Source: JAJYIW01 sp963781665 (GTDB lineage: Bacteria > Chloroflexota > Anaerolineae > Anaerolineales > Anaerolineaceae). From it: a stretch of 64,000 nucleotides of DNA. The position numbers and the translations under genes were made by a program. Positions 8,704 to 16,782 of this stretch are shown here, one piece after another (position 1 is the stretch's first letter; every line of letters starts with the position of its first letter). The notes under the pieces are model-generated. The model worked only from the letters and a program-made list of their open reading frames with translations. It did no database searches and had not been told where the DNA came from. Where the stretch lies: NCBI GenBank assembly GCA_963781665.1, contig CAWAGA010000002.1, forward strand, positions 4,960,001-5,024,000. Reading direction: 5' to 3'.

Positions 8704-10071
8704 TCATTTTTGACCGGTGTGTTTTATCCTGGTTTCCATCTTTTCGTGGATAGCCATTTGAAACCGGCGCTGAACGCCTTCAAATGGTATCCGCTGCATG
8801 ATGGGGTCAAAAAAACCTTCAACAATTAAGCGCTCGGCTTCTTCACGCGGGATGCCGCGGCTGAGCAGGTAAAAAACCTGTTCAGCATCGATCTTGCCTA
8901 CTGTGGCTCCGTGAGTGCAGCGCACGTCATCAGCCAGAATTTCCAGGCCTGGGATGGAATCGGCACGGGCTTTGGGGCTGAGGATCAGGTTGCGATTGGC
9001 CTGGTAACCATCGGTTTTCATAGCGCCTGGGGCAACGTAAATCATGCCCTGCCAGACCGACCGGCTCTTATCTTGAAGCGCACCTTTGTACAATAGGTCG
9101 CTGGTCGTGTTAGGCGCCAGGTGGTTTTGCTGGGTGTCATGGTCAAGGTGCTGGTCGTGATCGGTGAAATAAAAACCGGATACCCGTCCAGTAGCACCCT
9201 GGCCAACCAGGTCGAGGTCGGAAAAGTTCTTGGTCAGGTGACTGCCGATTGCACCAAAAATCCAATCGAGGTTGCCATCGCGTTCGACCTTTACTCGCTC
9301 GTGGGTGAAATTCCAAACGTGCTCACCCCAGGACTGCAGCTCGACAAATCTCAAAGATGCACCGCTGCCGACCCTGATTTCTACGATGCCATCGTGGAAC
9401 GACTGCCCGCCGACCTCGCTGTTCGAAGCATACTCGTGGACGTAGGTAACGGAAGCGCCATCGTCAACCCAGATCAACAAATGGGAGAAATAGGCCAGGC
9501 CCTTACCTGGGCCCCAGAGGATGCTGTGCAGTGGTTGGGTGACTTCCACTCCCTTGGGCACGTACAGGACGACCCCGGAATTGGCAAAAGCGCCGGCCAT
9601 GGCTGCAAAACGGTCTTCGTCTGGTTGGACGATCTGGCCATTCATGCTTTCGAGCAGATCTGGATGTTGGCTTTCGGCAGTTGCAAAGTCGGTGAAAATA
9701 ACACCTTTATTCGCAAGCTCTTTACCGAGTGAGACTCTCGCACCACCGGGTAGGAGGACGATCTCCCCGCCATGCTGTTCGCCGGCAATTGGTTCGAGCA
9801 GTTCGTCAGGAACGGGCTCGAGATCCAGGTAGGCGTCCTGGCGAGGGATCTGAAATGACCCGCGGTCCAGGTTATGGATATCGGTTCGCCGCCAAGGCTC
9901 ATCTTTAAGGGTTGGCATCGGCAGAGACTTGAAAGCATCCCATGCACGGCGGCGGTATGCCTGTAAACTCGGTAGCGTGGCAGCCGGGACCATCCTTTCG
10001 GTAAATTGGAAGTCCTGATCGGTAGATTGGATCCGCCGGGTGCGGGAAATGATGTGAGGAGTTTCTGTCAT
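8704..10071 (-). CDS. sufD: Fe-S scaffold subunit SufD
   Basis: SufD pairs with SufB in the SufBC2D scaffold. About 455 aa. The C-terminal half is the beta-helix core shared with SufB, and the segment DVRCTHGATVGKIDAEQ holds the conserved His (and a Cys) used at the SufB-SufD interface. The C-terminal helix (YLLSRGIPREEAERL, then PFEGVQRRF) is typical. The start at 10071 (MTETPHI) has AAGG upstream; an upstream extension to 10101 lacks such a site. It lies 45 bp after sufB. A long open frame on the opposite strand is a shadow. Confidence 0.93.
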   Translation of the reverse strand: MTETPHIISRTRRIQSTDQDFQFTERMVPAATLPSLQAYRRRAWDAFKSLPMPTLKDEPWRRTDIHNLDRGSFQIPRQDAYLDLEPVPDELLEPIAGEQHGGEIVLLPGGARVSLGKELANKGVIFTDFATAESQHPDLLESMNGQIVQPDEDRFAAMAGAFANSGVVLYVPKGVEVTQPLHSILWGPGKGLAYFSHLLIWVDDGASVTYVHEYASNSEVGGQSFHDGIVEIRVGSGASLRFVELQSWGEHVWNFTHERVKVERDGNLDWIFGAIGSHLTKNFSDLDLVGQGATGRVSGFYFTDHDQHLDHDTQQNHLAPNTTSDLLYKGALQDKSRSVWQGMIYVAPGAMKTDGYQANRNLILSPKARADSIPGLEILADDVRCTHGATVGKIDAEQVFYLLSRGIPREEAERLIVEGFFDPIMQRIPFEGVQRRFQMAIHEKMETRIKHTGQK

Positions 10072-10116
10072 AAATAATGCCTTGATTTCTATAATAGTCA
10101 ACGGCGCGGGACCAGC

Positions 10117-11529
10117 TCAGCCGACCGAACCAGTCATCTGGAGCTGGATGAGGCGGTTCATTTCGACCGCGTATTCCATCGGCAGTTCTTTGACCAGCGG
10201 TTCGATGAACCCAGAGACGACCATGGTTGTTGCCTGTTCCTGGCTCAAGCCGCGGCTCATCAGATAAAAAAGTTGCTCTTCGCCAATTTTCGAAACAGAA
10301 GCTTCGTGGCCGATCGTAACATCTTCTTCATCGATTTCTATCGAAGGATAGGTATCCGATCGCGATGCCTCGTCGAGCAATAAAGCATCGCAAACCACAT
10401 TCGAGCGCACATCCTCAGCGCCTTTATGAACCTTGAGCAAGCCCCGGTAAGATGCCCTGCCACTTCCCTTGCTGATCGATTTCGAGGTGATCTTGCTGCT
10501 AGTGTGGGGGGCGAAATGCAAGACTTTGCCACCGGCGTCCTGGTGCTGACCGGGACCCGCAAAGGCCATCGAAAGGATCTCACCATGCGCACCTGGACCA
10601 ACTAAATAACAGGAAGGATACTTCATGGTTACCTTCGATCCCAAGTTGGCATCAACCCACTCCATGGTGCCGTTTTCCTGGACCATAGCGCGTTGGGTTA
10701 CCAGATTGTAGACGTTGGTGGACCAGTTTTGGATCGTGGTATAGCGGACCCGTGCGCCTTTATTCACCACAATTTCAATGACACCACTGTGAAATGAATC
10801 GGTCGTATACTGTGGTGCCGTACAGCCTTCTACGTAATGCACCTGAGATCCTTCGTCGGCAATGATTAGCGAGCGCTCGAACTGGCCCATATTAGCCACG
10901 TTCAAGCGGAAATAAGCTTGAAGAGGCAGATCGACCTTAACATTCGGTGGAACGTACACAAACGATCCACCTGACCAAACCGCACTGTTGAGTGCGGCAA
11001 ACTTGTTATCTTCGATAGGGATGACTGTTCCGAAATATTTCTTAAAAATGTCAGGATGCTGGCGCAGGCCATCTTCAATACTCAAAAAGATGACGCCCAA
11101 TTTCTGCAGGTGCTCCTGAATGCTGTGGTAAACCATCTCAGATTCGTATTGGGCGCCAACACCTGCCAGGAATTTTCGCTCTGCTTCCGGGACTCCCAAC
11201 TGATCGAAGGTCTTCTTGATCGAATCAGGAACGTCATCCCACGAACTGCTGCTAGATTCGGTAGGTTTTACGTAGTAGTAAATATCATCCAGGTTGAGGT
11301 GGGACAGGTCAGCTCCCCAGGAGGGCATTGGTCGCTGCATGAAATGAGCGAGGGCCTTTAAACGAAAATCTAGCATCCACTGCGGCTCACCTTTATAGGC
11401 TGAAATTTGCTCGACAACTTCCCGGTCCAAACCCTTACGTGATTTGAACACGTAATTTTCGGGATCGTGGAAACCAAAACGGTACTCCCCCAATTCTTCA
11501 AGAAACTCGGGATGTGGACTGGTACCCAT
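10117..11529 (-). CDS. sufB: Fe-S scaffold subunit SufB
   Basis: Main scaffold on which the new Fe-S cluster forms. About 470 aa. It contains the conserved VEGCTAP motif with the sulfur-accepting Cys, the IQNWSTNVYNL segment, and a C-terminal EASVSKIGEEQLFYLMSRGL region. The start at 11529 (MGTSPHPEF) is set by TGGAGG just upstream on the minus strand. Second gene of the operon, after sufC. A 10-bp inverted repeat at 11559-11588 lies between sufC and sufB and may affect relative expression. Confidence 0.96.
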   Translation of the reverse strand: MGTSPHPEFLEELGEYRFGFHDPENYVFKSRKGLDREVVEQISAYKGEPQWMLDFRLKALAHFMQRPMPSWGADLSHLNLDDIYYYVKPTESSSSSWDDVPDSIKKTFDQLGVPEAERKFLAGVGAQYESEMVYHSIQEHLQKLGVIFLSIEDGLRQHPDIFKKYFGTVIPIEDNKFAALNSAVWSGGSFVYVPPNVKVDLPLQAYFRLNVANMGQFERSLIIADEGSQVHYVEGCTAPQYTTDSFHSGVIEIVVNKGARVRYTTIQNWSTNVYNLVTQRAMVQENGTMEWVDANLGSKVTMKYPSCYLVGPGAHGEILSMAFAGPGQHQDAGGKVLHFAPHTSSKITSKSISKGSGRASYRGLLKVHKGAEDVRSNVVCDALLLDEASRSDTYPSIEIDEEDVTIGHEASVSKIGEEQLFYLMSRGLSQEQATTMVVSGFIEPLVKELPMEYAVEMNRLIQLQMTGSVG

Positions 11530-11603
11530 AATAACCTCCAACTATATCCATTAATAAACTTCTTGATCTCGGCATTTCGATCAGGAAGAGATTTTGATAA
11601 ATA

Positions 11604-12377
11604 TTAAGGGAGAGCGTTTTCATATTTTTCGCGCACCCATTCGTAACCATGTTCTTCGAGGTGGATCGCCAAATCGGCGTTGCCAGATTCGACGATGCGA
11701 CCGTCCATCATCACATGGACGAAGTCAGGCTTAATGTAATTCAAAATTCGCTGGTAGTGGGTGATGACCAATACGCCCAGGTCTGGACCACGTAAAGAAT
11801 TGACGCCTTCGGAAACAATTTTCAAAGCATCGATGTCCAAACCAGAATCGGTTTCATCCAGTATGGCAATTTCGGGCTTCAACACCGCCATCTGCAAGAT
11901 CTCGGCTCGCTTCTTTTCGCCACCTGAAAAACCTTCGTTGAGGTAACGTCCGGCGAAAGACTGGTCCATCTTGAGGAAATTCATCTTTTCACGCAACAGC
12001 TTGCGGAATTCTGGAATAGGAATACCTTTATCCTCAGGATGGGCGGCGCGGCGATGGGCATTCAAAGCGGTCCGTAAAAAGTTGGCAACTGTCACCCCTG
12101 AAATAGAGACGGGGTATTGAAACGCAAGGAATAAACCCAGGCGAGAGCGTTCTTCGGCACTTAAATTAAGGATATTTGTACCTTTAAAAAAGGCTTCGCC
12201 CTGGGTAACCGTATAAGAAGGATGCCCCATTATGCTGTAAGCCAGAGTCGATTTACCGGTGCCATTCGGTCCCATAATTGCATGGACCTCACCTTGCTTA
12301 ACCACTAAATTAACTCCCTTTAGGATCTCTTTGTTGTCAATATTTACGTGCAGATTTTGGATGCTCAAATCGGACAT
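11604..12377 (-). CDS. sufC: Fe-S assembly ATPase SufC
   Basis: ABC-type ATPase of the SufBC2D complex; it is soluble and drives conformational change of the scaffold. 257 aa. Walker A is GPNGTGKST, the signature is FSGGEKKRAEI and Walker B is IAILDETDSGLD. First gene of the operon. AAGGAG lies about 10 bp before the ATG, and a strong promoter (see 12412-12440) sits just upstream. It is divergent from an MFS gene. Confidence 0.97.
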   Translation of the reverse strand: MSDLSIQNLHVNIDNKEILKGVNLVVKQGEVHAIMGPNGTGKSTLAYSIMGHPSYTVTQGEAFFKGTNILNLSAEERSRLGLFLAFQYPVSISGVTVANFLRTALNAHRRAAHPEDKGIPIPEFRKLLREKMNFLKMDQSFAGRYLNEGFSGGEKKRAEILQMAVLKPEIAILDETDSGLDIDALKIVSEGVNSLRGPDLGVLVITHYQRILNYIKPDFVHVMMDGRIVESGNADLAIHLEEHGYEWVREKYENALP

Positions 12378-12411
12378 CGAATTGGGGCTCCTTGTGCCAA
12401 AATTTTCCGAG

Positions 12412-12440
12412 ATTTTACCACTATCTCATATTATTGTCAA
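12412..12440 (-). promoter_or_regulatory. suf operon promoter with candidate SufR operator
   Basis: On the minus strand TTGACA (12435-12440) and TAAAAT (12412-12417) are separated by exactly 17 bp, a near-consensus housekeeping promoter 35 bp before the sufC start. The spacer contains TGAGATAGTGG followed by TAAA. The same 11-mer followed by GTAAA (one extra G) recurs at the sufR start (13924-13939, minus-strand reading). A repressor bound here would block RNA polymerase directly. The promoter is read from sequence; assigning the motif to SufR is inference from position. Confidence 0.65.
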
Positions 12441-12557
12441 TATTTATAATAATTATCTATAAAAATCATCGACCAGGAACATTATATCACGGGGAGGCTT
12501 ATTCGTCAATATTTACCTAAATAATCTTATATATTCTGGGGTATAATCTGGCGAGCC

Positions 12558-13856
12558 TTGAAACCTATATCGACCTACATTTCGCGGAACTACCGACTTG
12601 GCGTGGCCAACGGTGTGTTCAACATCCTGGCTGAAGCTCTTTTCGATCCCACCCTGGTGTTGGTAGCGTTTCTCAGCCACTTAACCCAATCGCCGCTACT
12701 GCTTGGTTTAATCGTCCCACTCAGGGATGGGACATGGTCACTTCCCCAGTTCTGGGTTTCCGGTGTGCTGCAAAAGCGGAAACAAAAAATCTCGCTCTAC
12801 AAACAGATGGCGATCTTTCGCGGTTTGGCCTGGCTAGGCCTGGCATTAGCGATCAACTTGATCGCTAATCCAGAGTGGCTGCTGCTGGCTTTTTTCATAT
12901 TTTATGGGTTCTCTTCACTGGCCTCCGGATTGAGCGGCTTGCCCTTCCTGGAGGTCGTTGGAAAGACGATTCATCCGCGGCGTCGAGGAGAATTCTTCGC
13001 CTGGCGCCTTGGATTAGGCGGGTTATTCAGCATCGGTGCCAGCTTTTTAGTCCGTTGGTTGTTGGACCCGGCCGCTCCAATCCAATTTCCGCATAATTTC
13101 GGTCTGTTAAGCATCCTTTACTTTATCATCGGGTCGATGAGTGTAATGACCTTCTGCCAGGTGAAGGAACAGCCTGAAATTACACTACCGCTTACACCTT
13201 CTATTAAGGATCAATTTAGCTCGGCTGTAAAATTTTTGAAAAACGATCCAACCTACCGCCGGTTTATCACCATGCAAAGCACGTTGCTGATGGGTGGCGG
13301 AGCGACTCCATTTTTTGCCGTCTTCGTCCAGCAGCAGTTAGGCGGCTCTCCTGCTATGATCGGGGTTTACCTGGGCGTGATCATGGTGACTAACCTGGTC
13401 GCTAATGTAGTCTTCGGGAAGGTTTCCAATCAGCATGGCAACAGTGCGGTGATGCGTTTTGGAACGGTGGCTGGCCTGATCATGACAACCTGGGTGTTCA
13501 TCTTGGCGATCCTGGCTGCTCCATTAAGTATCACCGGGCAGGCGGCATCGATCCTGCTGATTCCAGTCTACATCTTGTCTGGGATTCGAGGAACGGCAAT
13601 CGGTGTTGCTGGGAACAGCTTGCTTTTGGATATATCTCCTCAGGAAAACCGCTCGCTGTACATGGGGTTTACCAATTCATTATTAGGGATTGTGCTTTTC
13701 AGTACCGCACTCAGTGGGGTTTTACTGGAACTACTTGGCTACCAGGTTCTATTCTTACTGATGATATTACTGCACATCTACGCTTATTTTTCTGCGGCAC
13801 GGATAAAGAACCCAGCTGGAATGCAATACCCAAGCCAAATTGAATATTTACCATAA
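12558..13856 (+). CDS. MFS transporter
   Basis: 432-aa membrane protein with about 12 hydrophobic segments and the overall pattern of a major facilitator. I cannot name the substrate. It starts at TTG 12558; no ATG is available before the first membrane segment and no Shine-Dalgarno is visible. A TATAAT at 12542-12547 is so close that a very short or absent leader is possible. It sits between the suf operon and sufR, divergent from suf. A copy of CGTCAATATTTACC lies upstream (12504-12517). A role in metal, sulfur or drug export is not demonstrated by the sequence. Confidence 0.8.
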   Translation: MKPISTYISRNYRLGVANGVFNILAEALFDPTLVLVAFLSHLTQSPLLLGLIVPLRDGTWSLPQFWVSGVLQKRKQKISLYKQMAIFRGLAWLGLALAINLIANPEWLLLAFFIFYGFSSLASGLSGLPFLEVVGKTIHPRRRGEFFAWRLGLGGLFSIGASFLVRWLLDPAAPIQFPHNFGLLSILYFIIGSMSVMTFCQVKEQPEITLPLTPSIKDQFSSAVKFLKNDPTYRRFITMQSTLLMGGGATPFFAVFVQQQLGGSPAMIGVYLGVIMVTNLVANVVFGKVSNQHGNSAVMRFGTVAGLIMTTWVFILAILAAPLSITGQAASILLIPVYILSGIRGTAIGVAGNSLLLDISPQENRSLYMGFTNSLLGIVLFSTALSGVLLELLGYQVLFLLMILLHIYAYFSAARIKNPAGMQYPSQIEYLP

Positions 13857-13868
13857 AAATCTAATATA

Positions 13869-13898
13869 TTGACTTTTTTTGGGGGGGTATGGTATACT
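13869..13898 (+). promoter_or_regulatory. Promoter of sufR
   Basis: TTGACT (13869-13874) and TATACT (13893-13898) are separated by 18 bp, giving a predicted start near 13905. The transcript would then run through the shared CCACTATCTCA element (13929-13939), just before the first codon of sufR, a position suited to autorepression. Confidence 0.6.
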
Positions 13899-13923
13899 TC
13901 AAAAAACAAATTAGTATCCAATA

Positions 13924-13939
13924 TTTACCCACTATCTCA
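13924..13939. promoter_or_regulatory. Candidate SufR operator at sufR
   Basis: TTTACCCACTATCTCA here matches TTTACCACTATCTCA inside the suf promoter (12414-12429) with one extra C. An 11-bp exact match (CCACTATCTCA) at the two promoters most likely to be under SufR control is unlikely by chance in a window of this size. The site is not an obvious palindrome, so the exact boundaries and the protein bound are uncertain. Confidence 0.5.
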
Positions 13940-13944
13940 GAATA

Positions 13945-14589
13945 ATGGGACCAATTATGAAAAGTACTCGAGAAAGAATTCTACAGACCCTGCTTGTCCA
14001 CCCAAGGTCGACTATCAACGACCTGGCAGAGGCGGTTAATATCAATGCGATATCTGTGAGACATCACCTTTCAAGCTTGCAGGCAGATGCCCTGGTTGTT
14101 ACCGAAGAAGAAAGGCACGGCGTTGGCCGGCCCAGGCTGGTTTATTTTTTAACAGAAAAGGGGTTGGAACGTTTTCCGACAAGCTATTTCCGCTTGACGA
14201 CTCGCTTACTCGACCAGATAAAAGGCACAATGCCTGAAACCGTTGTAACCGGACTGTTCACGAAAATGGCCGACGAGCTGGGAGCTGAATATGCCAGAAA
14301 AGCTGCCAAACTAGCGACAATGGAAGCGCGGCTGGATCTGGTAAAAAACTTATTGGCCGATGAAGGCTTTACGGTTGAATGGGAAAAAAAGGGAAAACAA
14401 TACCAGATCCACGAAATTACCTGCCCCTATTATCACGTCGGGCAGAGCCATCCTGAGGTATGCACTGTGGATCAGACTCTCATCTCAAAGGTCCTGTCAA
14501 TTCCGGCAGAAAAGATCAATTGTATCCTGAGGGGCGATACCCACTGCACCTACGTCATCCCCATGGAAGAAGTATCTGAGAAAATATGA
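13945..14589 (+). CDS. sufR: SufR-like Fe-S-sensing transcriptional repressor
   Basis: 214 aa (210 from the second ATG at 13957). The N-terminal winged helix is ArsR/DeoR-like (TINDLAEAVNINAISVRHHL, then a GVGRPRLVYFLTEKG wing). The C-terminal half carries cysteines in CPYYHVGQSHPEVC and in CILRGDTHC. This set matches SufR-type regulators, where the cysteines bind a [4Fe-4S] cluster and the holo form represses suf. Genes on both sides are Fe-S assembly genes. Neither start has a clear Shine-Dalgarno. It overlaps the next gene by 4 bp. Confidence 0.88.
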   Translation: MGPIMKSTRERILQTLLVHPRSTINDLAEAVNINAISVRHHLSSLQADALVVTEEERHGVGRPRLVYFLTEKGLERFPTSYFRLTTRLLDQIKGTMPETVVTGLFTKMADELGAEYARKAAKLATMEARLDLVKNLLADEGFTVEWEKKGKQYQIHEITCPYYHVGQSHPEVCTVDQTLISKVLSIPAEKINCILRGDTHCTYVIPMEEVSEKI

Positions 14590-14936
14590 CAACCCCTGAA
14601 ATTCAACCCAACCGGCCTACCTGGCAGGCAGAGAACGACCAACCAGAACTGGTCGTAAAATTCAAAGAAGCAATGCGTGAAATCATCGATCCCGAAATCG
14701 GCATGGATATCATCCAACTTGGATTGATACGCGACCTGGTCGTCGAAGATCAGATGGCAGTGGTAACCATGATCCTGACGACCCCATTCTGCCCTTACGG
14801 CCCCGCGATGATCGAGACCACCCGCGAGAAAGCCGAGCAATCATTAAACCGACCAACCTCGATCACCTTCGGCAGTGAGATTTGGGATTTCTCAATGATG
14901 GAAGAAGGAGCCGCACCGGATTGGGGACTCTATTGA
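14586..14936 (+). CDS. MIP18/DUF59 family metal-sulfur cluster assembly factor (SufT-like)
   Basis: 116 aa. Core motifs are EIIDPEIGMDIIQLGLI and the conserved cysteine in TTPFCPYGPAM, typical of the MIP18/PaaD/SufT family, which helps Fe-S protein maturation. It is translationally coupled to sufR (ATGA overlap). PaaD itself is unlikely because no phenylacetate genes are present. The last 7 bp overlap the convergent SCP2 gene. Confidence 0.88.
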   Translation: MTTPEIQPNRPTWQAENDQPELVVKFKEAMREIIDPEIGMDIIQLGLIRDLVVEDQMAVVTMILTTPFCPYGPAMIETTREKAEQSLNRPTSITFGSEIWDFSMMEEGAAPDWGLY

Positions 14937-15259
14937 TCAAGCTTAAAAAGGCTGGTAAGCTTCATCGCCAGGCTCATATCCCCTTTTAACTTTAACTTGC
15001 CGGTCATAAAAGCGCGCATACCATCGAGCTTTCCGGTCAAAATATCCAGGCAGTCCTGGGCTGCCGCGGTGAATACCAGCTTGGGTGAAGACGCCTCGCC
15101 TTTATCGACGCTGCAATGCCTATCCCGGATGGTTACGAACCAATCGCCGCCATTATCGCCGGTTAAATGGAATTGAACCACTGCATCGATCCCGGTCGCT
15201 TTTTCGGGAACAAAAAATTGGGGGATACTTTCCATAAACTCAGGGATTGATTTTTCCAT
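14930..15259 (-). CDS. SCP2 sterol-binding domain protein
   Basis: 109 aa, essentially one SCP2-like lipid-binding domain: FHLTGDNGGDWFVTI, then a DCLDILTGKLDGMRAFMTGKLKLKGD stretch characteristic of the family (split here for reading). In bacteria such proteins bind hydrophobic ligands or act as acyl carriers; the ligand is not evident. It follows a methyltransferase gene on the same strand by 3 bp, so the two are probably co-transcribed. Confidence 0.85.
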   Translation of the reverse strand: MEKSIPEFMESIPQFFVPEKATGIDAVVQFHLTGDNGGDWFVTIRDRHCSVDKGEASSPKLVFTAAAQDCLDILTGKLDGMRAFMTGKLKLKGDMSLAMKLTSLFKLDQ

Positions 15260-15262
15260 AAT

Positions 15263-15850
15263 TTATCCTTTTTTATCTACAATAATCCAAACTGAGTAGT
15301 CGGATGGTTTTATTTGTATACGGGCAGTATCCTCAGATAAGCCCATTAATTCACGAAGCATCACCACAATTTTCCCTGCTTCGACAAAATGACTGCGCAT
15401 CAGCAAGACCTTCTCTGCCAGGGCCAGGAATTTTACGGATAGACGACGAATATCCGGTTCTTGAATCACTAACCTCCCCCCTGGCTTGAGCGAGCGCCAC
15501 ATTTCAGAAAGGGTTTCCTTCTGAACAGCAACGTGGTGAAAAGCATCGATCATTATAACCCGCTCAAACCGGTTGGCAGCAAATGGTAATCGTTCAGAAG
15601 CCGCACAAACGGTTTCAATTCCGGGCTTCAACCTGGCCTGCCGAAGCATCCCGGGTGATAAATCGACGACAATCGATTTTTGGCAGAGATCTTTCAACCC
15701 ATATGCGACACGACCTGTCCCGCCACCAAGATCCATCAAGATACCATCGGCGGGCAAGGCGCAATTTTCAGCCATCCTTTGACGATCGTTAAAACTGCCT
15801 ATGTGGTCGTAAAATCTGGCAATTGCGCCAAAATGGTCTAATCCCAGCAT
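15263..15850 (-). CDS. Class I SAM-dependent methyltransferase
   Basis: 195 aa, UbiE/Methyltransf_11 type. Motif I is LMDLGGGTGRVAYGL near residue 38, followed by VVDLSPGM and the VIMIDAFHHV and SLKPGGRLVIQEP motifs. It is shorter than UbiE, and no quinone pathway is visible, so the substrate is open. Pairing with an SCP2 lipid-binding protein hints at a hydrophobic substrate. It is divergent from the membrane protein at 15943, sharing the 15851-15942 intergenic region. Confidence 0.85.
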   Translation of the reverse strand: MLGLDHFGAIARFYDHIGSFNDRQRMAENCALPADGILMDLGGGTGRVAYGLKDLCQKSIVVDLSPGMLRQARLKPGIETVCAASERLPFAANRFERVIMIDAFHHVAVQKETLSEMWRSLKPGGRLVIQEPDIRRLSVKFLALAEKVLLMRSHFVEAGKIVVMLRELMGLSEDTARIQIKPSDYSVWIIVDKKG

Positions 15851-15873
15851 CTAGATTAACCTCCAATTGCTAC

Positions 15874-15908
15874 TTGACAAAATAGAACATGGGTTCTATA
15901 ATTAGAAC
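15874..15908 (+). promoter_or_regulatory. Consensus promoter with three phased GTTCTA/TAGAAC half-sites
   Basis: TTGACA (15874-15879) and TATAAT (15897-15902) with a 17-bp spacer is a perfect consensus promoter. Over it lie TAGAAC (15883-15888), GTTCTA (15893-15898) and TAGAAC (15903-15908), alternating in direction and starting exactly 10 bp apart. The GAAC-N4-GTTC core equals the LexA/DinR box of Gram-positive bacteria. A repressor site covering the -10 is very likely; that it is LexA is only a hypothesis. Confidence 0.65.
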
Positions 15909-15942
15909 AGTTGATCTAATTAACTTACTCACGGAGGAAACC

Positions 15943-16782
15943 ATGTCACCTCAAAGGAATACAGTTCTTTCATCTTCAGTTACAAAAAAATTGAACAGCC
16001 TGGGAATTAATCGGGGCATCATGTTCATCCTTATCATCCTGACAGCGCTCCTGGCTTTCGAATCGTTCAACTTCAGCACCACCAATTTTGCATTAACCGA
16101 TCTATTGGGCAACCTGACGTTTGCCAGCTTGAGCTGGGCTACCATTCTCTCGATTGCCTTCTGCGGCATCGATTTTGCCGGGATCGCCAGGCTCTTTACC
16201 TCAGACCGTAAATCTGGCGAAACGACCGAGGTCTGGTACATGTTCGGAGCCTGGATGCTGGCAGCAACCATGAATGCAATTCTAACATGGTGGGCGGTGT
16301 CTTTGGCTTTGGAAAACCACGCTTTGCGCAGCACGACAGTCATCGATCAAAACACACTGCTCAAGGCTGTGCCGATATTCGTGGCTATGATGGTGTGGTT
16401 GATCCGTATTCTGATCATAGGAAGCCTGTCGATGGCAGGAGATAGGCTTTTGACGCACGAAGTACACCGCGCCAGCACCGATTATTCCGAGCCGGTGAAG
16501 ACTTACACACCCCACCCGGCCCCGATCCACTCGACTTCAACAGCACGCACCACAACTCCAGTGAACGTGTCTTCCAGTTCGTTCCAACCCGTCCAGAGAG
16601 CAGCCGTACGCCAGGAAACCGCAACACCTCGCCAGGTTCTACCGGTCAGGAACAACGAGTCGCTTTATAAACATGCCGAAGTGAAACACTCACAGTCCGA
16701 ATCGCCAGTTATGCGCCCCGAACCGGTTTACCAGCCGGTCAACAGCAGCTCAAAGCAAACCAATCAGGCTCACCTGCTGTAG
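15943..16782 (+). CDS. Membrane protein of unknown function with disordered C-terminal tail
   Basis: About 279 aa. The start at 15943 is set by ACGGAGGAAACC directly before it. About four hydrophobic segments are seen: one near residue 20-45, one near 55-80, one around the GAWMLAATMNAILTWW stretch, and one around PIFVAMMVWLIRILII. The last 100 residues are polar and rich in Ser, Thr, Pro and Gln, as in a cytoplasmic disordered tail. I do not recognise the family. The strong promoter with phased operator half-sites implies regulated expression. The 3' end overlaps the convergent HAD-like gene by 33 bp. Confidence 0.75.
   Translation: MSPQRNTVLSSSVTKKLNSLGINRGIMFILIILTALLAFESFNFSTTNFALTDLLGNLTFASLSWATILSIAFCGIDFAGIARLFTSDRKSGETTEVWYMFGAWMLAATMNAILTWWAVSLALENHALRSTTVIDQNTLLKAVPIFVAMMVWLIRILIIGSLSMAGDRLLTHEVHRASTDYSEPVKTYTPHPAPIHSTSTARTTTPVNVSSSSFQPVQRAAVRQETATPRQVLPVRNNESLYKHAEVKHSQSESPVMRPEPVYQPVNSSSKQTNQAHLL

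Noticed and set aside
9121..9732. 203-codon ORF opposite sufD
   Set aside because: Antisense shadow of a clearly coding gene; no family resemblance and no ribosome site.
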